Positions 47,249-59,378 of a DNA stretch of 64,000 bases are shown here, in pieces (position 1 is the stretch's first letter; each line of letters opens with the position of its first letter). Source of the DNA: Siphonodentalium dalli (Eukaryota > Mollusca > Scaphopoda > Gadilida > Siphonodentaliidae); NCBI GenBank assembly GCA_032622095.1, contig CP136066.1, positions 148,953,559-149,017,558 on the forward strand. Reading direction: 5' to 3'. Position numbers and translations under genes: made by a program. The notes under the pieces were generated by a model. That model did no database searches. It had not been told where the DNA came from and worked only from the letters and a program-made list of their open reading frames with translations.

Positions 47249-50200
47249 TAAGGACTTCGACCGATTTGACGGCATGGGTGGGTGGCCCCAAATACCTCCT
47301 ATAAACACCCCGACACCCGACACCAATCCATCACCCCGGGTGTGCCACCCCGAGGGGGTTAAAATGGGGTATGGACCCTTTTCGAAAACCGTAGGGATTT
47401 CGACCGATTTGACGGCTTGGGTGGGTGGACCACCCCAAATACCCCATAGAAACACCCGAACCCCCATCCACCACCCTCGGGGTGTGCCACCGAGTGGGAT
47501 AAACTGGGGTATGGACCAGTTTCGAGAAAGGTAAGGATTTCAACCGATTTGCGTCTCTCACCAAGACAAATATGTTAAGGTATGGCAACTTCCATTTTCG
47601 TTCTGGCCTTTCATCACCACGATTGGCGCATTTGTTGAACTTCCATAGTCGATCCGGGACTGTATAATCAAACTCAAATCGACTTACATATTATAAGTCA
47701 TTATTATTACGAAGTTGAATTTTTGTGAGATCTTTTTATTATTGGGACCAACCAACACAGGAAATCATTCGAAGTGTTAGTATAGGATATCTTTTCGAAA
47801 GACCAATTTATGTCAAAATATTACAATAGGGCCCTTCGGCCAATTCACATCTGACCACTAAAACAATATGACGACCGTCGCCCAATGTTTTTCGAATAAG
47901 ACCAAATATGGTCACACAAATGGTTCCTTATGGTGCCACTTAGTCGAGGACAATTCAAAACCACCAACGCACCCGAGTGGGTTAAACTGGGGTATGGACC
48001 AGTTTCGAGAAAGGTAAGGATTTCAACCGATTTGCGTCTCTCACCAAGACAAATATGTTAAGGTATGGCAACTTCCATTTTCGTTCTGGCCTTTCATCGC
48101 CACGATTGGCGCATTTGTTGAACTTCCATAGTCGATCCGGGACTGTATAATCAAACTCAAATCGACTTAAATATTATAAGTCATTATTATTACGAAGTTG
48201 AATTTTTGTGGGATCTTATTTTATTTTTGGGACCAACAAACACAGGAAGTCATTCGAAGTGTTAGTATAGGATATGTTTTCGAAAGACAAATTTATGTCA
48301 AAATGTTACAATAGGGCCCTTCGGCCAATTCACATCTGACCACTAAAACATTATGATGACCGTCGCCCAATGTTTTTGGAATAAGACCAAATATGGTCAA
48401 ACAAATGGTTCCTAATGGTGCCCCTAAACCGAGGACAATTCAAAACCCACTCTATCACCTCAAACGCTATCAAATGAATGCATATATACTTCTTTCTGTC
48501 TCTCCTCAAGACAAATTTGATAAGGCTGGTGGGTGGCCCGCCCGAAATACCCCATGGGTATAGACCATTTTCAAGAACCGTAGGGGTTTCGACCGATTTG
48601 ACTGGATGGGTGGGTGGCCCCAAATAAACACCCCGACACCCACCCATCCATCACCCCGGGGGTGCCACCCCGAGGGGGTAAACATGGGGTATGGACCAGT
48701 TTCGAGAAAGCTAAGGGTTTCAACCGATTTAACGGCATGGGTGCATGGCCCTCCCAAATACTCCAGAGAAACACCCCGACCCCACCCTTCACCCACGGGG
48801 TGCTACCCCGAGTGAGTGAAAATGGGATAAGGATCATCTTCGAGAACCGTAGGGGTTTCGACCGATTTGACTGCATGGGTGGGTGGCCCGCCCCAAATAC
48901 CACATAGAAACTCCCCAACCCACACCATTACCCACGGGGTGCCACCCCGAGGTATGGACCATTTTCGAGAACGGTAATGATTTCGACTAATTTGAAGACA
49001 TGGGTGGGTGGGTGGGTGGGTGGCCAGCCCCAAGTGCACCCTTGAAACACCCCGACCGCCACTCGTTACCCGGGGTGCCACCCGATGGGTTACAATTGGG
49101 GTATGGACCATTTTCGAGAACGGTAAGGAATTCAACCGATTTGACGGCATGGGTGTGTGGCCCGCCCCATATACCTCCCAGAAACACCGGACCCCCACCC
49201 ATCACCCCGGTAAGGACTTCGACCGATTTGACGGCATGGGTGGGTGGCCCCAAATACCTCCTATAAACACCCCGACACCCGACACCAATCCATCACCCCG
49301 GGTGTGCCACCCCGAGGGGGTTAAAATGGGGTATGGACCCTTTTCGAAAACCGTAGGGATTTCGACCGATTTGACGGCTTGGGTGGGTGGACCACCCCAA
49401 ATACCCCATAGAAACACCCGAACCCCCATCCACCACCCTCGGGGTGTGCCACCGAGTGGGATAAACTGGGGTATGGACCAGTTTCGAGAAAGGTAAGGAT
49501 TTCAACCGATTTGCGTCTCTCACCAAGACAAATATGTTAAGGTATGGCAACTTCCATTTTCGTTCTGGCCTTTCATCGCCACGATTGGCGCATTTGTTGA
49601 ACTTCCATAGTCGATCCGGGACTGTATAATCAAACTCAAATCGACTTACATATTATAAGTCATTATTATTACGAAGTTGAATTTTTGTGAGATCTTTTTA
49701 TTATTGGGACCAACCAACACAGGAAATCATTCGAAGTGTTAGTATAGGATATCTTTTCGAAAGACCAATTTATGTCAAAATATTACAATAGGGCCCTTCG
49801 GCCAATTCACATCTGACCACTAAAACAATATGACGACCGTCGCCCAATGTTTTTCGAATAAGACCAAATATGGTCACACAAATGGTTCCTTATGGTGCCA
49901 CTTAGTCGAGGACAATTCAAAACCACCAACGCACCCGAGTGGGTTAAACTGGGGTATGGACCAGTTTCGAGAAAGGTAAGGATTTCAACCGATTTGCGTC
50001 TCTCACCAAGACAAATATGTTAAGGTATGGCAACTTCCATTTTCGTTCTGGCCTTTCATCGCCACGATTGGCGCATTTGTTGAACTTCCATAGTCGATCC
50101 GGGACTGTATAATCAAACTCAAATCGACTTAAATATTATAAGTCATTATTATTACGAAGTTGAATTTTTGTGGGATCTTATTTTATTTTTGGGACCAACA

Positions 50201-53200
50201 AACACAGGAAGTCATTCGAAGTGTTAGTATAGGATATGTTTTCGAAAGACAAATTTATGTCAAAATGTTACAATAGGGCCCTTCGGCCAATTCACATCTG
50301 ACCACTAAAACATTATGATGACCGTCGCCCAATGTTTTTGGAATAAGACCAAATATGGTCAAACAAATGGTTCCTAATGGTGCCCCTAAACCGAGGACAA
50401 TTCAAAACCCACTCTATCACCTCAAACGCTATCAAATGAATGCATATATACTTCTTTCTGTCTCTCCCCAAGACAAATTTGATAAGGCTGGTGGGTGGCC
50501 CGCCCGAAATACCCCATGGGTATAGACCATTTTCAAGAACCGTAGGGGTTTCGACCGATTTGACTGGATGGGTGGGTGGCCCCAAATAAACACCCCGACA
50601 CCCACCCATCCATCACCCCGGGGGTGCCACCCCGAGGGGGTAAACATGGGGTATGGACCAGTTTCGAGAAAGCTAAGGGTTTCAACCGATTTAACGGCAT
50701 GGGTGCATGGCCCTCCCAAATACTCCAGAGAAACACCCCGACCCCACCCTTCACCCACGGGGTGCTACCCCGAGTGAGTGAAAATGGGATAAGGATCATC
50801 TTCGAGAACCGTAGGGGTTTCGACCGATTTGACTGCATGGGTGGGTGGCCCGCCCCAAATACCACATAGAAACTCCCCAACCCACACCATTACCCACGGG
50901 GTGCCACCCCGAGGTATGGACCATTTTCGAGAACGGTAATGATTTCGACTAATTTGAAGACATGGGTGGGTGGGTGGGTGGGTGGCCAGCCCCAAGTGCA
51001 CCCTTGAAACACCCCGACCGCCACTCGTTACCCGGGGTGCCACCCGATGGGTTACAATTGGGGTATGGACCATTTTCGAGAACGGTAAGGAATTCAACCG
51101 ATTTGACGGCATGGGTGTGTGGCCCGCCCCATATACCTCCCAGAAACACCGGACCCCCACCCATCACCCCGGTAAGGACTTCGACCGATTTGACGGCATG
51201 GGTGGGTGGCCCCAAATACCTCCTATAAACACCCCGACACCCGACACCAATCCATCACCCCGGGTGTGCCACCCCGAGGGGGTTAAAATGGGGTATGGAC
51301 CCTTTTCGAAAACCGTAGGGATTTCGACCGATTTGACGGCTTGGGTGGGTGGACCACCCCAAATACCCCATAGAAACACCCGAACCCCCATCCACCACCC
51401 TCGGGGTGTGCCACCGAGTGGGATAAACTGGGGTATGGACCAGTTTCGAGAAAGGTAAGGATTTCAACCGATTTGCGTCTCTCACCAAGACAAATATGTT
51501 AAGGTATGGCAACTTCCATTTTCGTTCTGGCCTTTCATCGCCACGATTGGCGCATTTGTTGAACTTCCATAGTCGATCCGGGACTGTATAATCAAACTCA
51601 AATCGACTTACATATTATAAGTCATTATTATTACGAAGTTGAATTTTTGTGAGATCTTTTTATTATTGGGACCAACCAACACAGGAAATCATTCGAAGTG
51701 TTAGTATAGGATATCTTTTCGAAAGACCAATTTATGTCAAAATATTACAATAGGGCCCTTCGGCCAATTCACATCTGACCACTAAAACAATATGACGACC
51801 GTCGCCCAATGTTTTTCGAATAAGACCAAATATGGTCACACAAATGGTTCCTTATGGTGCCACTTAGTCGAGGACAATTCAAAACCACCAACGCACCCGA
51901 GTGGGTTAAACTGGGGTATGGACCAGTTTCGAGAAAGGTAAGAATTTCAACCGATTTGCGTCTCTCACCAAGACAAATATGTTAAGGTATGGCAACTTCC
52001 ATTTTCGTTCTGGCCTTTCATCGCCACGATTGGCGCATTTGTTGAACTTCCATAGTCGATCCGGGACTGTATAATCAAACTCAAATCGACTTAAATATTA
52101 TAAGTCATTATTATTACGAAGTTGAATTTTTGTGGGATCTTATTTTATTTTTGGGACCAACAAACACAGGAAGTCATTCGAAGTGTTAGTATAGGATATG
52201 TTTTCGAAAGACAAATTTATGTCAAAATGTTACAATAGGGCCCTTCGGCCAATTCACATCTGACCACTAAAACATTATGATGACCGTCGCCCAATGTTTT
52301 TGGAATAAGACCAAATATGGTCAAACAAATGGTTCCTAATGGTGCCCCTAAACCGAGGACAATTCAAAACCCACTCTATCACCTCAAACGCTATCAAATG
52401 AATGCATATATACTTCTTTCTGTCTCTCCCCAAGACAAATTTGATAAGGCTGGTGGGTGGCCCGCCCGAAATACCCCATGGGTATAGACCATTTTCAAGA
52501 ACCGTAGGGGTTTCGACCGATTTGACTGGATGGGTGGGTGGCCCCAAATAAACACCCCGACACCCACCCATCCATCACCCCGGGGGTGCCACCCCGAGGG
52601 GGTAAACATGGGGTATGGACCAGTTTCGAGAAAGCTAAGGGTTTCAACCGATTTAACGGCATGGGTGCATGGCCCTCCCAAATACTCCAGAGAAACACCC
52701 CGACCCCACCCTTCACCCACGGGGTGCTACCCCGAGTGAGTGAAAATGGGATAAGGATCATCTTCGAGAACCGTAGGGGTTTCGACCGATTTGACTGCAT
52801 GGGTGGGTGGCCCGCCCCAAATACCACATAGAAACTCCCCAACCCACACCATTACCCACGGGGTGCCACCCCGAGGTATGGACCATTTTCGAGAACGGTA
52901 ATGATTTCGACTAATTTGAAGACATGGGTGGGTGGGTGGGTGGGTGGCCAGCCCCAAGTGCACCCTTGAAACACCCCGACCGCCACTCGTTACCCGGGGT
53001 GCCACCCGATGGGTTACAATTGGGGTATGGACCATTTTCGAGAACGGTAAGGAATTCAACCGATTTGACGGCATGGGTGTGTGGCCCGCCCCATATACCT
53101 CCCAGAAACACCGGACCCCCACCCATCACCCCGGTAAGGACTTCGACCGATTTGACGGCATGGGTGGGTGGCCCCAAATACCTCCTATAAACACCCCGAC

Positions 53201-55096
53201 ACCCGACACCAATCCATCACCCCGGGTGTGCCACCCCGAGGGGGTTAAAATGGGGTATGGACCCTTTTCGAAAACCGTAGGGATTTCGACCGATTTGACG
53301 GCTTGGGTGGGTGGACCACCCCAAATACCCCATAGAAACACCCGAACCCCCATCCACCACCCTCGGGGTGTGCCACCGAGTGGGATAAACTGGGGTATGG
53401 ACCAGTTTCGAGAAAGGTAAGGATTTCAACCGATTTGCGTCTCTCACCAAGACAAATATGTTAAGGTATGGCAACTTCCATTTTCGTTCTGGCCTTTCAT
53501 CGCCACGATTGGCGCATTTGTTGAACTTCCATAGTCGATCCGGGACTGTATAATCAAACTCAAATCGACTTACATATTATAAGTCATTATTATTACGAAG
53601 TTGAATTTTTGTGAGATCTTTTTATTATTGGGACCAACCAACACAGGAAATCATTCGAAGTGTTAGTATAGGATATCTTTTCGAAAGACCAATTTATGTC
53701 AAAATATTACAATAGGGCCCTTCGGCCAATTCACATCTGACCACTAAAACAATATGACGACCGTCGCCCAATGTTTTTCGAATAAGACCAAATATGGTCA
53801 CACAAATGGTTCCTTATGGTGCCACTTAGTCGAGGACAATTCAAAACCACCAACGCACCCGAGTGGGTTAAACTGGGGTATGGACCAGTTTCGAGAAAGG
53901 TAAGGATTTCAACCGATTTGCGTCTCTCACCAAGACAAATATGTTAAGGTATGGCAACTTCCATTTTCGTTCTGGCCTTTCATCGCCACGATTGGCGCAT
54001 TTGTTGAACTTCCATAGTCGATCCGGGACTGTATAATCAAACTCAAATCGACTTAAATATTATAAGTCATTATTATTACGAAGTTGAATTTTTGTGGGAT
54101 CTTATTTTATTTTTGGGACCAACAAACACAGGAAGTCATTCGAAGTGTTAGTATAGGATATGTTTTCGAAAGACAAATTTATGTCAAAATGTTACAATAG
54201 GGCCCTTCGGCCAATTCACATCTGACCACTAAAACATTATGATGACCGTCGCCCAATGTTTTTGGAATAAGACCAATTATGGTCAAACAAATGGTTCCTA
54301 ATGGTGCCCCTAAACCGAGGACAATTCAAAACCCACTCTATCACCTCAAACGCTATCAAATGAATGCATATATACTTCTTTCTGTCTCTCCCCAAGACAA
54401 ATTTGATAAGGCTGGTGGGTGGCCCGCCCGAAATACCCCATGGGTATAGACCATTTTCAAGAACCGTAGGGGTTTCGACCGATTTGACTGGATGGGTGGG
54501 TGGCCCCAAATAAACACCCCGACACCCACCCATCCATCACCCCGGGGGTGCCACCCCGAGGGGGTAAACATGGGGTATGGACCAGTTTCGAGAAAGCTAA
54601 GGGTTTCAACCGATTTAACGGCATGGGTGCATGGCCCTCCCAAATACTCCAGAGAAACACCCCGACCCCACCCTTCACCCACGGGGTGCTACCCCGAGTG
54701 AGTGAAAATGGGATAAGGATCATCTTCGAGAACCGTAGGGGTTTCGACCGATTTGACTGCATGGGTGGGTGGCCCGCCCCAAATACCACATAGAAACTCC
54801 CCAACCCACACCATTACCCACGGGGTGCCACCCCGAGGTATGGACCATTTTCGAGAACGGTAATGATTTCGACTAATTTGAAGACATGGGTGGGTGGGTG
54901 TCTGGGTGGCCAGCCCCAAGTGCACCCTTGAAACACCCCGACCGCCACTCGTTACCCGGGGTGCCACCCGATGGGTTACAATTGGGGTATGGACCATTTT
55001 CGAGAACGGTAAGGAATTCAACCGATTTGACGGCATGGGTGTGTGGCCCGCCCCATATACCTCCCAGAAACACCGGACCCCCACCCATCACCCCGG
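47249..55096 (+). repeat. Four tandem copies of a 1962-bp higher-order repeat
   Basis: Units are 47249-49210, 49211-51172, 51173-53134 and 53135-55096. Each holds about 300 bp of satellite, R-a (about 420 bp from 47551), 63 bp of satellite, R-b (about 490 bp from 48034), then about 680 bp of satellite. I can find only a handful of differences among units, for example at about 48506, 51942, 54276 and 54901. The internal joint reads CACCCCGG|TAAGGACTTC. The first unit is entered from native GAGTACGG|TAAGG, and the last exits into native CCCCGG|GGTGCCACC, so both breakpoints and the shared CGG are visible. Confidence 0.93.
49002..49020 (+). other. G-quadruplex-type motif repeated in each 1962-bp unit
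   Basis: GGGTGGGTGGGTGGGTGGG has five G-triplets with one-base loops, which fits the standard G4 pattern. Copies lie at 50964-50982 and 52926-52944. In the fourth unit (54888-54906) the run is altered to three triplets, TGTCT and a fourth triplet. It derives from local expansion of the GGGTGGGTGG part of the satellite monomer. Confidence 0.75.
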
Positions 55097-55254
55097 GGTG
55101 CCACCCCGATTGGTGAAAATGGGTATGGACCATTTTCGAGAACGGTAAAGATTTCGACCAATTTCATGGCATGGATTGGTAGCCCGCCCAAATTTACCAT
55201 AGAAACACCCCGACCCAAACTCAGGGGTGAACTTGTGGTATAGACAATTTTCGA

Positions 55255-58200
55255 GAAGGGTAGGAATTTAGACCGATTTGACGGAATGGGTGGGTAGGCT
55301 ACCCCAAATACCGCATAAACACCCCGACCACCCACCCATCAACCTGAGTGCCACCCCGTGGGTGTTAATTGGGGTATGGACAATTTTGGAGAACGGTAAG
55401 GTTTCGACCGATTTGGTGGCCTGCCACAAATACCCTCTAGAAACACCACGATGCCCCACCCATCACCCCGCGGGCGCCACCCCGAGTGGTGTAAAATGGT
55501 GTAAGGACAATTTTCGATAAAGGTAAGGATTTATAACGATTTGACGACATGGGTGGGTGGCCCGCCCCAATTACTCCCTATAAACACCCCGGCCCCCACC
55601 CATTACCCCGGGAGTGCCACCCGAGGGTGTGAAAATGAGGTATGGACCATTTTCGAGAACGGTAAGGATTTGACCGATTTGACGGCATGGGTGGGTGGCC
55701 CGCCCCAAATACCCCTCATAAACACCCGACCCCAACCATCATCCCAATGGTGCCACCCCGAGCGGGTCAAAATGGGGTATGGACAATTTTCGAGAACGGT
55801 AACGATTTCGACCGATTTCACGGCATGGGTGGATGGCCCGCCCCAAATCCGCTCTAGAAATACCCCGAACCCACCCATCACCCCGATGGGTGAAAATGGG
55901 GTATGGACAAGTCGAGGAGGGTAACAATTTCCATTGATTTGCCGGCATGGGTGAGAGGCCCACCTCAAGTACACCTTAGAAACACCCCAATCCCATAACA
56001 ATCACCCAGAGGTTGTGAAAATGGGGTATGGTTCATTTTCGAGAAAGGTAAGGATTTCGACCGATTTGACGGCATGTGTGGGTGATCCACCCAAAATACC
56101 CTAGAAACTCCCGGATCCCTCACCCATCACCCCGGGTTGCCACCCCGAGGGGGTGAAAATGGGGTAAGGACCATTTTCGAGAACATAAAGGATTTCGCCC
56201 GATTTGATGGCATGTGGGTGAAAATATGCCACCCCAAATACCTCCTAGAAACAAGCCGACCCCGACGCATCAACCCCATGGGCTGCCATCCCAATGGGGT
56301 GAACATGGGGTTTGAACCATTTTTGATAACAGTAAGGATTTCGACCGATTTGATGACATGGGTCGGTGGCTTGCCCCAAATACCCCATATGAACAACCGA
56401 TCCTCCCACACATCACCACGAGGAGTGCCGCCCACAGAGTGGGTGGCCCGTCCCAAATACTCACTAGAAAAACCCCACCCCCACCCATCACTCCGGTGGG
56501 GGCGGGGCGTATCACCCATAGGGAGTGAAAATGCCGTATGGATTTGACGGCATGGGTGGGTGGCCCGCCCCAAATACTACCTAGAAACACCCCGACTCCC
56601 ACCTATCACACCGGTGGTGCCACTCCGTAGGGGTGAACATGGGTTATGGACAATTTTCGAGAATGGTAAGGATTTCGATCGATTTGACGATATGGGTGGG
56701 TGGCCCGCCACAAATACCCCCTAGAAATACCCCGAACCCGCCATCACCCTGTGTGTTGCCACCCCGAATGGGTGATAATGGGGTATGAACTGTATTCGAG
56801 AACGGTAAGAAATTCCACCGATTGGACGTCATGGGTGGGTGGCCCGCCCCAAATACCCCCTAAAAACACGCGACCCCACCCATCACCCCCGGGTGCCACC
56901 CGAGGTGGTCAAAATAGGGTATTGACCATTTTCGAGAACGGTAAGGATTTCGACCGATTTGACGGCATGGGTGGGTGATCAGCCTAATATACCCTAGAAA
57001 CTCCAGGACATCACCCGCCCCTCCCGCCCCCGATGTGCCACCCAGGGGGTTGAAAATGTGGTAAGGACCATTTTCGAAAACGGCAAGTTTTAGACCAATT
57101 TGACGGCATGTGTGGGTGGCCCGCCCCAAATTCCCCTATAAACACCCGACCCCCACCATCACCACGCGGATGCCACCCAATGAGGTTAAAATGGGGTATG
57201 GACAATTTTCGAGAACCGATTTGACGGCATGGGTGGGTGATACGTCCAAAATACCATATAAACTCCCGAATCACCCATCCATCATCCCCGGGTTGCCACC
57301 TCGAGGGGTGAGAATGGGCTATGAACCATTTTCGAGAACGGAAAGGATTTCGACCGATTTGACGGCATGAGTGGTTGGCCAGCCCCAAATACCCCTAGAA
57401 ACACCCCGATCCCTACCCATCACCCCGGGTGGCAACCCTTGGAGTAGGAAATGGGGTACGGACCATTTGCAAGAACGGTGTGGATTTCGACCGATATCAC
57501 GCCTTGCATGGGTGTGTGGCCCGCCACAAATACCGCTAGACACACCATACCCCCACCATCACTCGAGGGGGGGGGGGTGCCACTTCGATTGGTGAAAATG
57601 TGGGTAGCTCGCCCCAAATACCACGGATTGGACGACACGGATGGATGGCCCGCCCCAAATACCATCTAGAAACACCCAGAACCACACAGAACCCGACCGA
57701 TCACACCGAGGGTGTCACTCCGTAGGGGTGAAAATGGGGTATGAACAACTTTCGAGAACGATTAGGATTTCGACCGATTTGATGGCATGAGTGAGTGGCC
57801 CGCCCCAAATACCACCTAGGAATACACCGAACCGAATGGGGTTTGGACCATTTTCGAGAACGGTGAGAACTTCCACCCATTTGACGACATTGGCGAGTGG
57901 CCCGCCCCAAGTACCCACTAGAAACACCCTGACCACACCAATCACCTCCATGTGGTGCCACCCGAAGGGTGAACATATGGTATGGACAATTTTCTAGAAA
58001 GTACGAATTTTGACCGATTTGGCGTCGTGGGTGGGTGGCCCGCCCAAATACCCCCTAAAACACCCGACCCCCACCCATCATCCCGGGGATGCCACCCCGA
58101 CGAGGTGAAAATGGGGTATGGACCATTTTCGAGAACGGTGAGGATTTCGACCGATTTGACGGCACGGGTGGGTGATTCGCCTAATATACCCTAGAAACTC

Positions 58201-58500
58201 CCGGACCCCCACCCATCACCCCCTGGGTGCCAGCCGAGGGGGTTGAAAATGTGGTAAGGACCATTTTCGAAAACGGTAAGGTTTTCGACCGATTTGACGG
58301 CATGGGTGGTTGATCCGCCCAAAATACCATAGAAACTCCCGGATCCCCCACCATCACCCCCGGTGTGCCACCCCGAGGGGTGTAAAAACGGGGTATGGGC
58401 CATTTTTAGAACGGTAAGGATTTCGACCGATTTGATGGCATTGGTGGATGGCCAGCCCCAAAAATCTCATAGAAACACCAGGACCCCACCTATCACAACG
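55255..58500 (+). repeat. Segmental duplication, copy B (partner 39415-42990)
   Basis: Same order of variant monomers as copy A but without the transposon. The empty site is at about 55344, in CCCATCAACCTGAGTGCC. The two copies now lie on either side of the higher-order block that contains R segments. Confidence 0.85.
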
Positions 58501-59378
58501 GGGTGCCACCACGAGGGGTGAAAATGGGGGTAAGAAACATTTTTCGAGAACGGTAAGAATTTCGACCGATTTAACGGCATGGGTAGGTGACCGGCCCTAA
58601 ATACCACTGGAAACACCCCGAACCCTACCCATCACCCTCGGGGTGGCACCAATTGCAAGTGGGGGAGGTGGGTATGGAACATTTTCGAGAACCATAAGGA
58701 TTTCGTGGGTGGGCCGCCCTAAATACCACATAGAAACACCCCGACCCAACCGCCACCCCTGAGGGTGCCACCCGAGGGTATTAAAATGGGGTATATACCA
58801 TTTTCGAGAACGGTAATGATTTCGACCGATTTGACAGTATGGGTTGGTGGCCCGCTCAAAATACCGCTAAAGACACCCCGACCACACCAATCACCCCTGG
58901 GGTGCTAGCCCTAGGGTGTAAACATGGGGTATGGACAATTTTCGAGAAAGATAAGGATTTCGACCGATTTGACGGCATGGTTGAGTGGCCCGTCCCGAAT
59001 ACCACATGAAAACATCCGACCGCCACCAATTACCTCCGGTGATGGCACAGCGAGTGAGTGAAAACGGGGAATGGACCATTTTCGAGAACGGTCACGATTT
59101 CGACTGATTTTTCGGCATGGGTGGGTGGCCCGCCTCAAATACCACACAGAAACACCCGATTCCACACCCTTAACCCCGAGGGTGCCACAACGAAGGGGCG
59201 AAAATGGGGGATTTATCATTTTCGAGAATGGTAAGGATTTCCACAGATTTGACGCTAATGGTGGATGGCCCGCCCCAAATACCCCTAGAAACACCCGACC
59301 CCCAACAATTTTTATCGGGGGCGGGGTGAACATGGGGTATGGACCATTTTCGAGAAGGGTAAAAATTTCGACCGATTT

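Larger units (their letters stand above)
37775..59378 (+). repeat. GC-rich satellite, monomer about 136-144 bp, roughly 110 copies
   Basis: Consensus landmarks in order are GGGGTGCCACCCCGAGGGGG, TGAAAATGGGGTATGGACCA, TTTTCGAGAACGGTAAGGAT, TTCGACCGATTTGACGGCAT, GGGTGGGTGGCCCGCCCCAA, ATACCCCCTAGAAACACC, and CCGACCCCCACCCATCACC. Spacing of GGGGTATGG between neighbours is about 136-144 bp. CGGGGTG-C-CACCCCG is a 7-bp-arm inverted repeat in many monomers. Monomers are much more diverged than in the 361-bp family except in the recent higher-order block. Open frames here are by-products of C/G-rich repeats. Confidence 0.96.

Noticed and set aside
37775-59378. Frames up to 247 codons in the 140-bp satellite (for example 38497-39240 minus, 47249-49500 plus)
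   Set aside because: GC-rich repeats rarely contain stops. The peptides are rearranged translations of the same monomer in all frames, so they are not evidence of a repeat protein.
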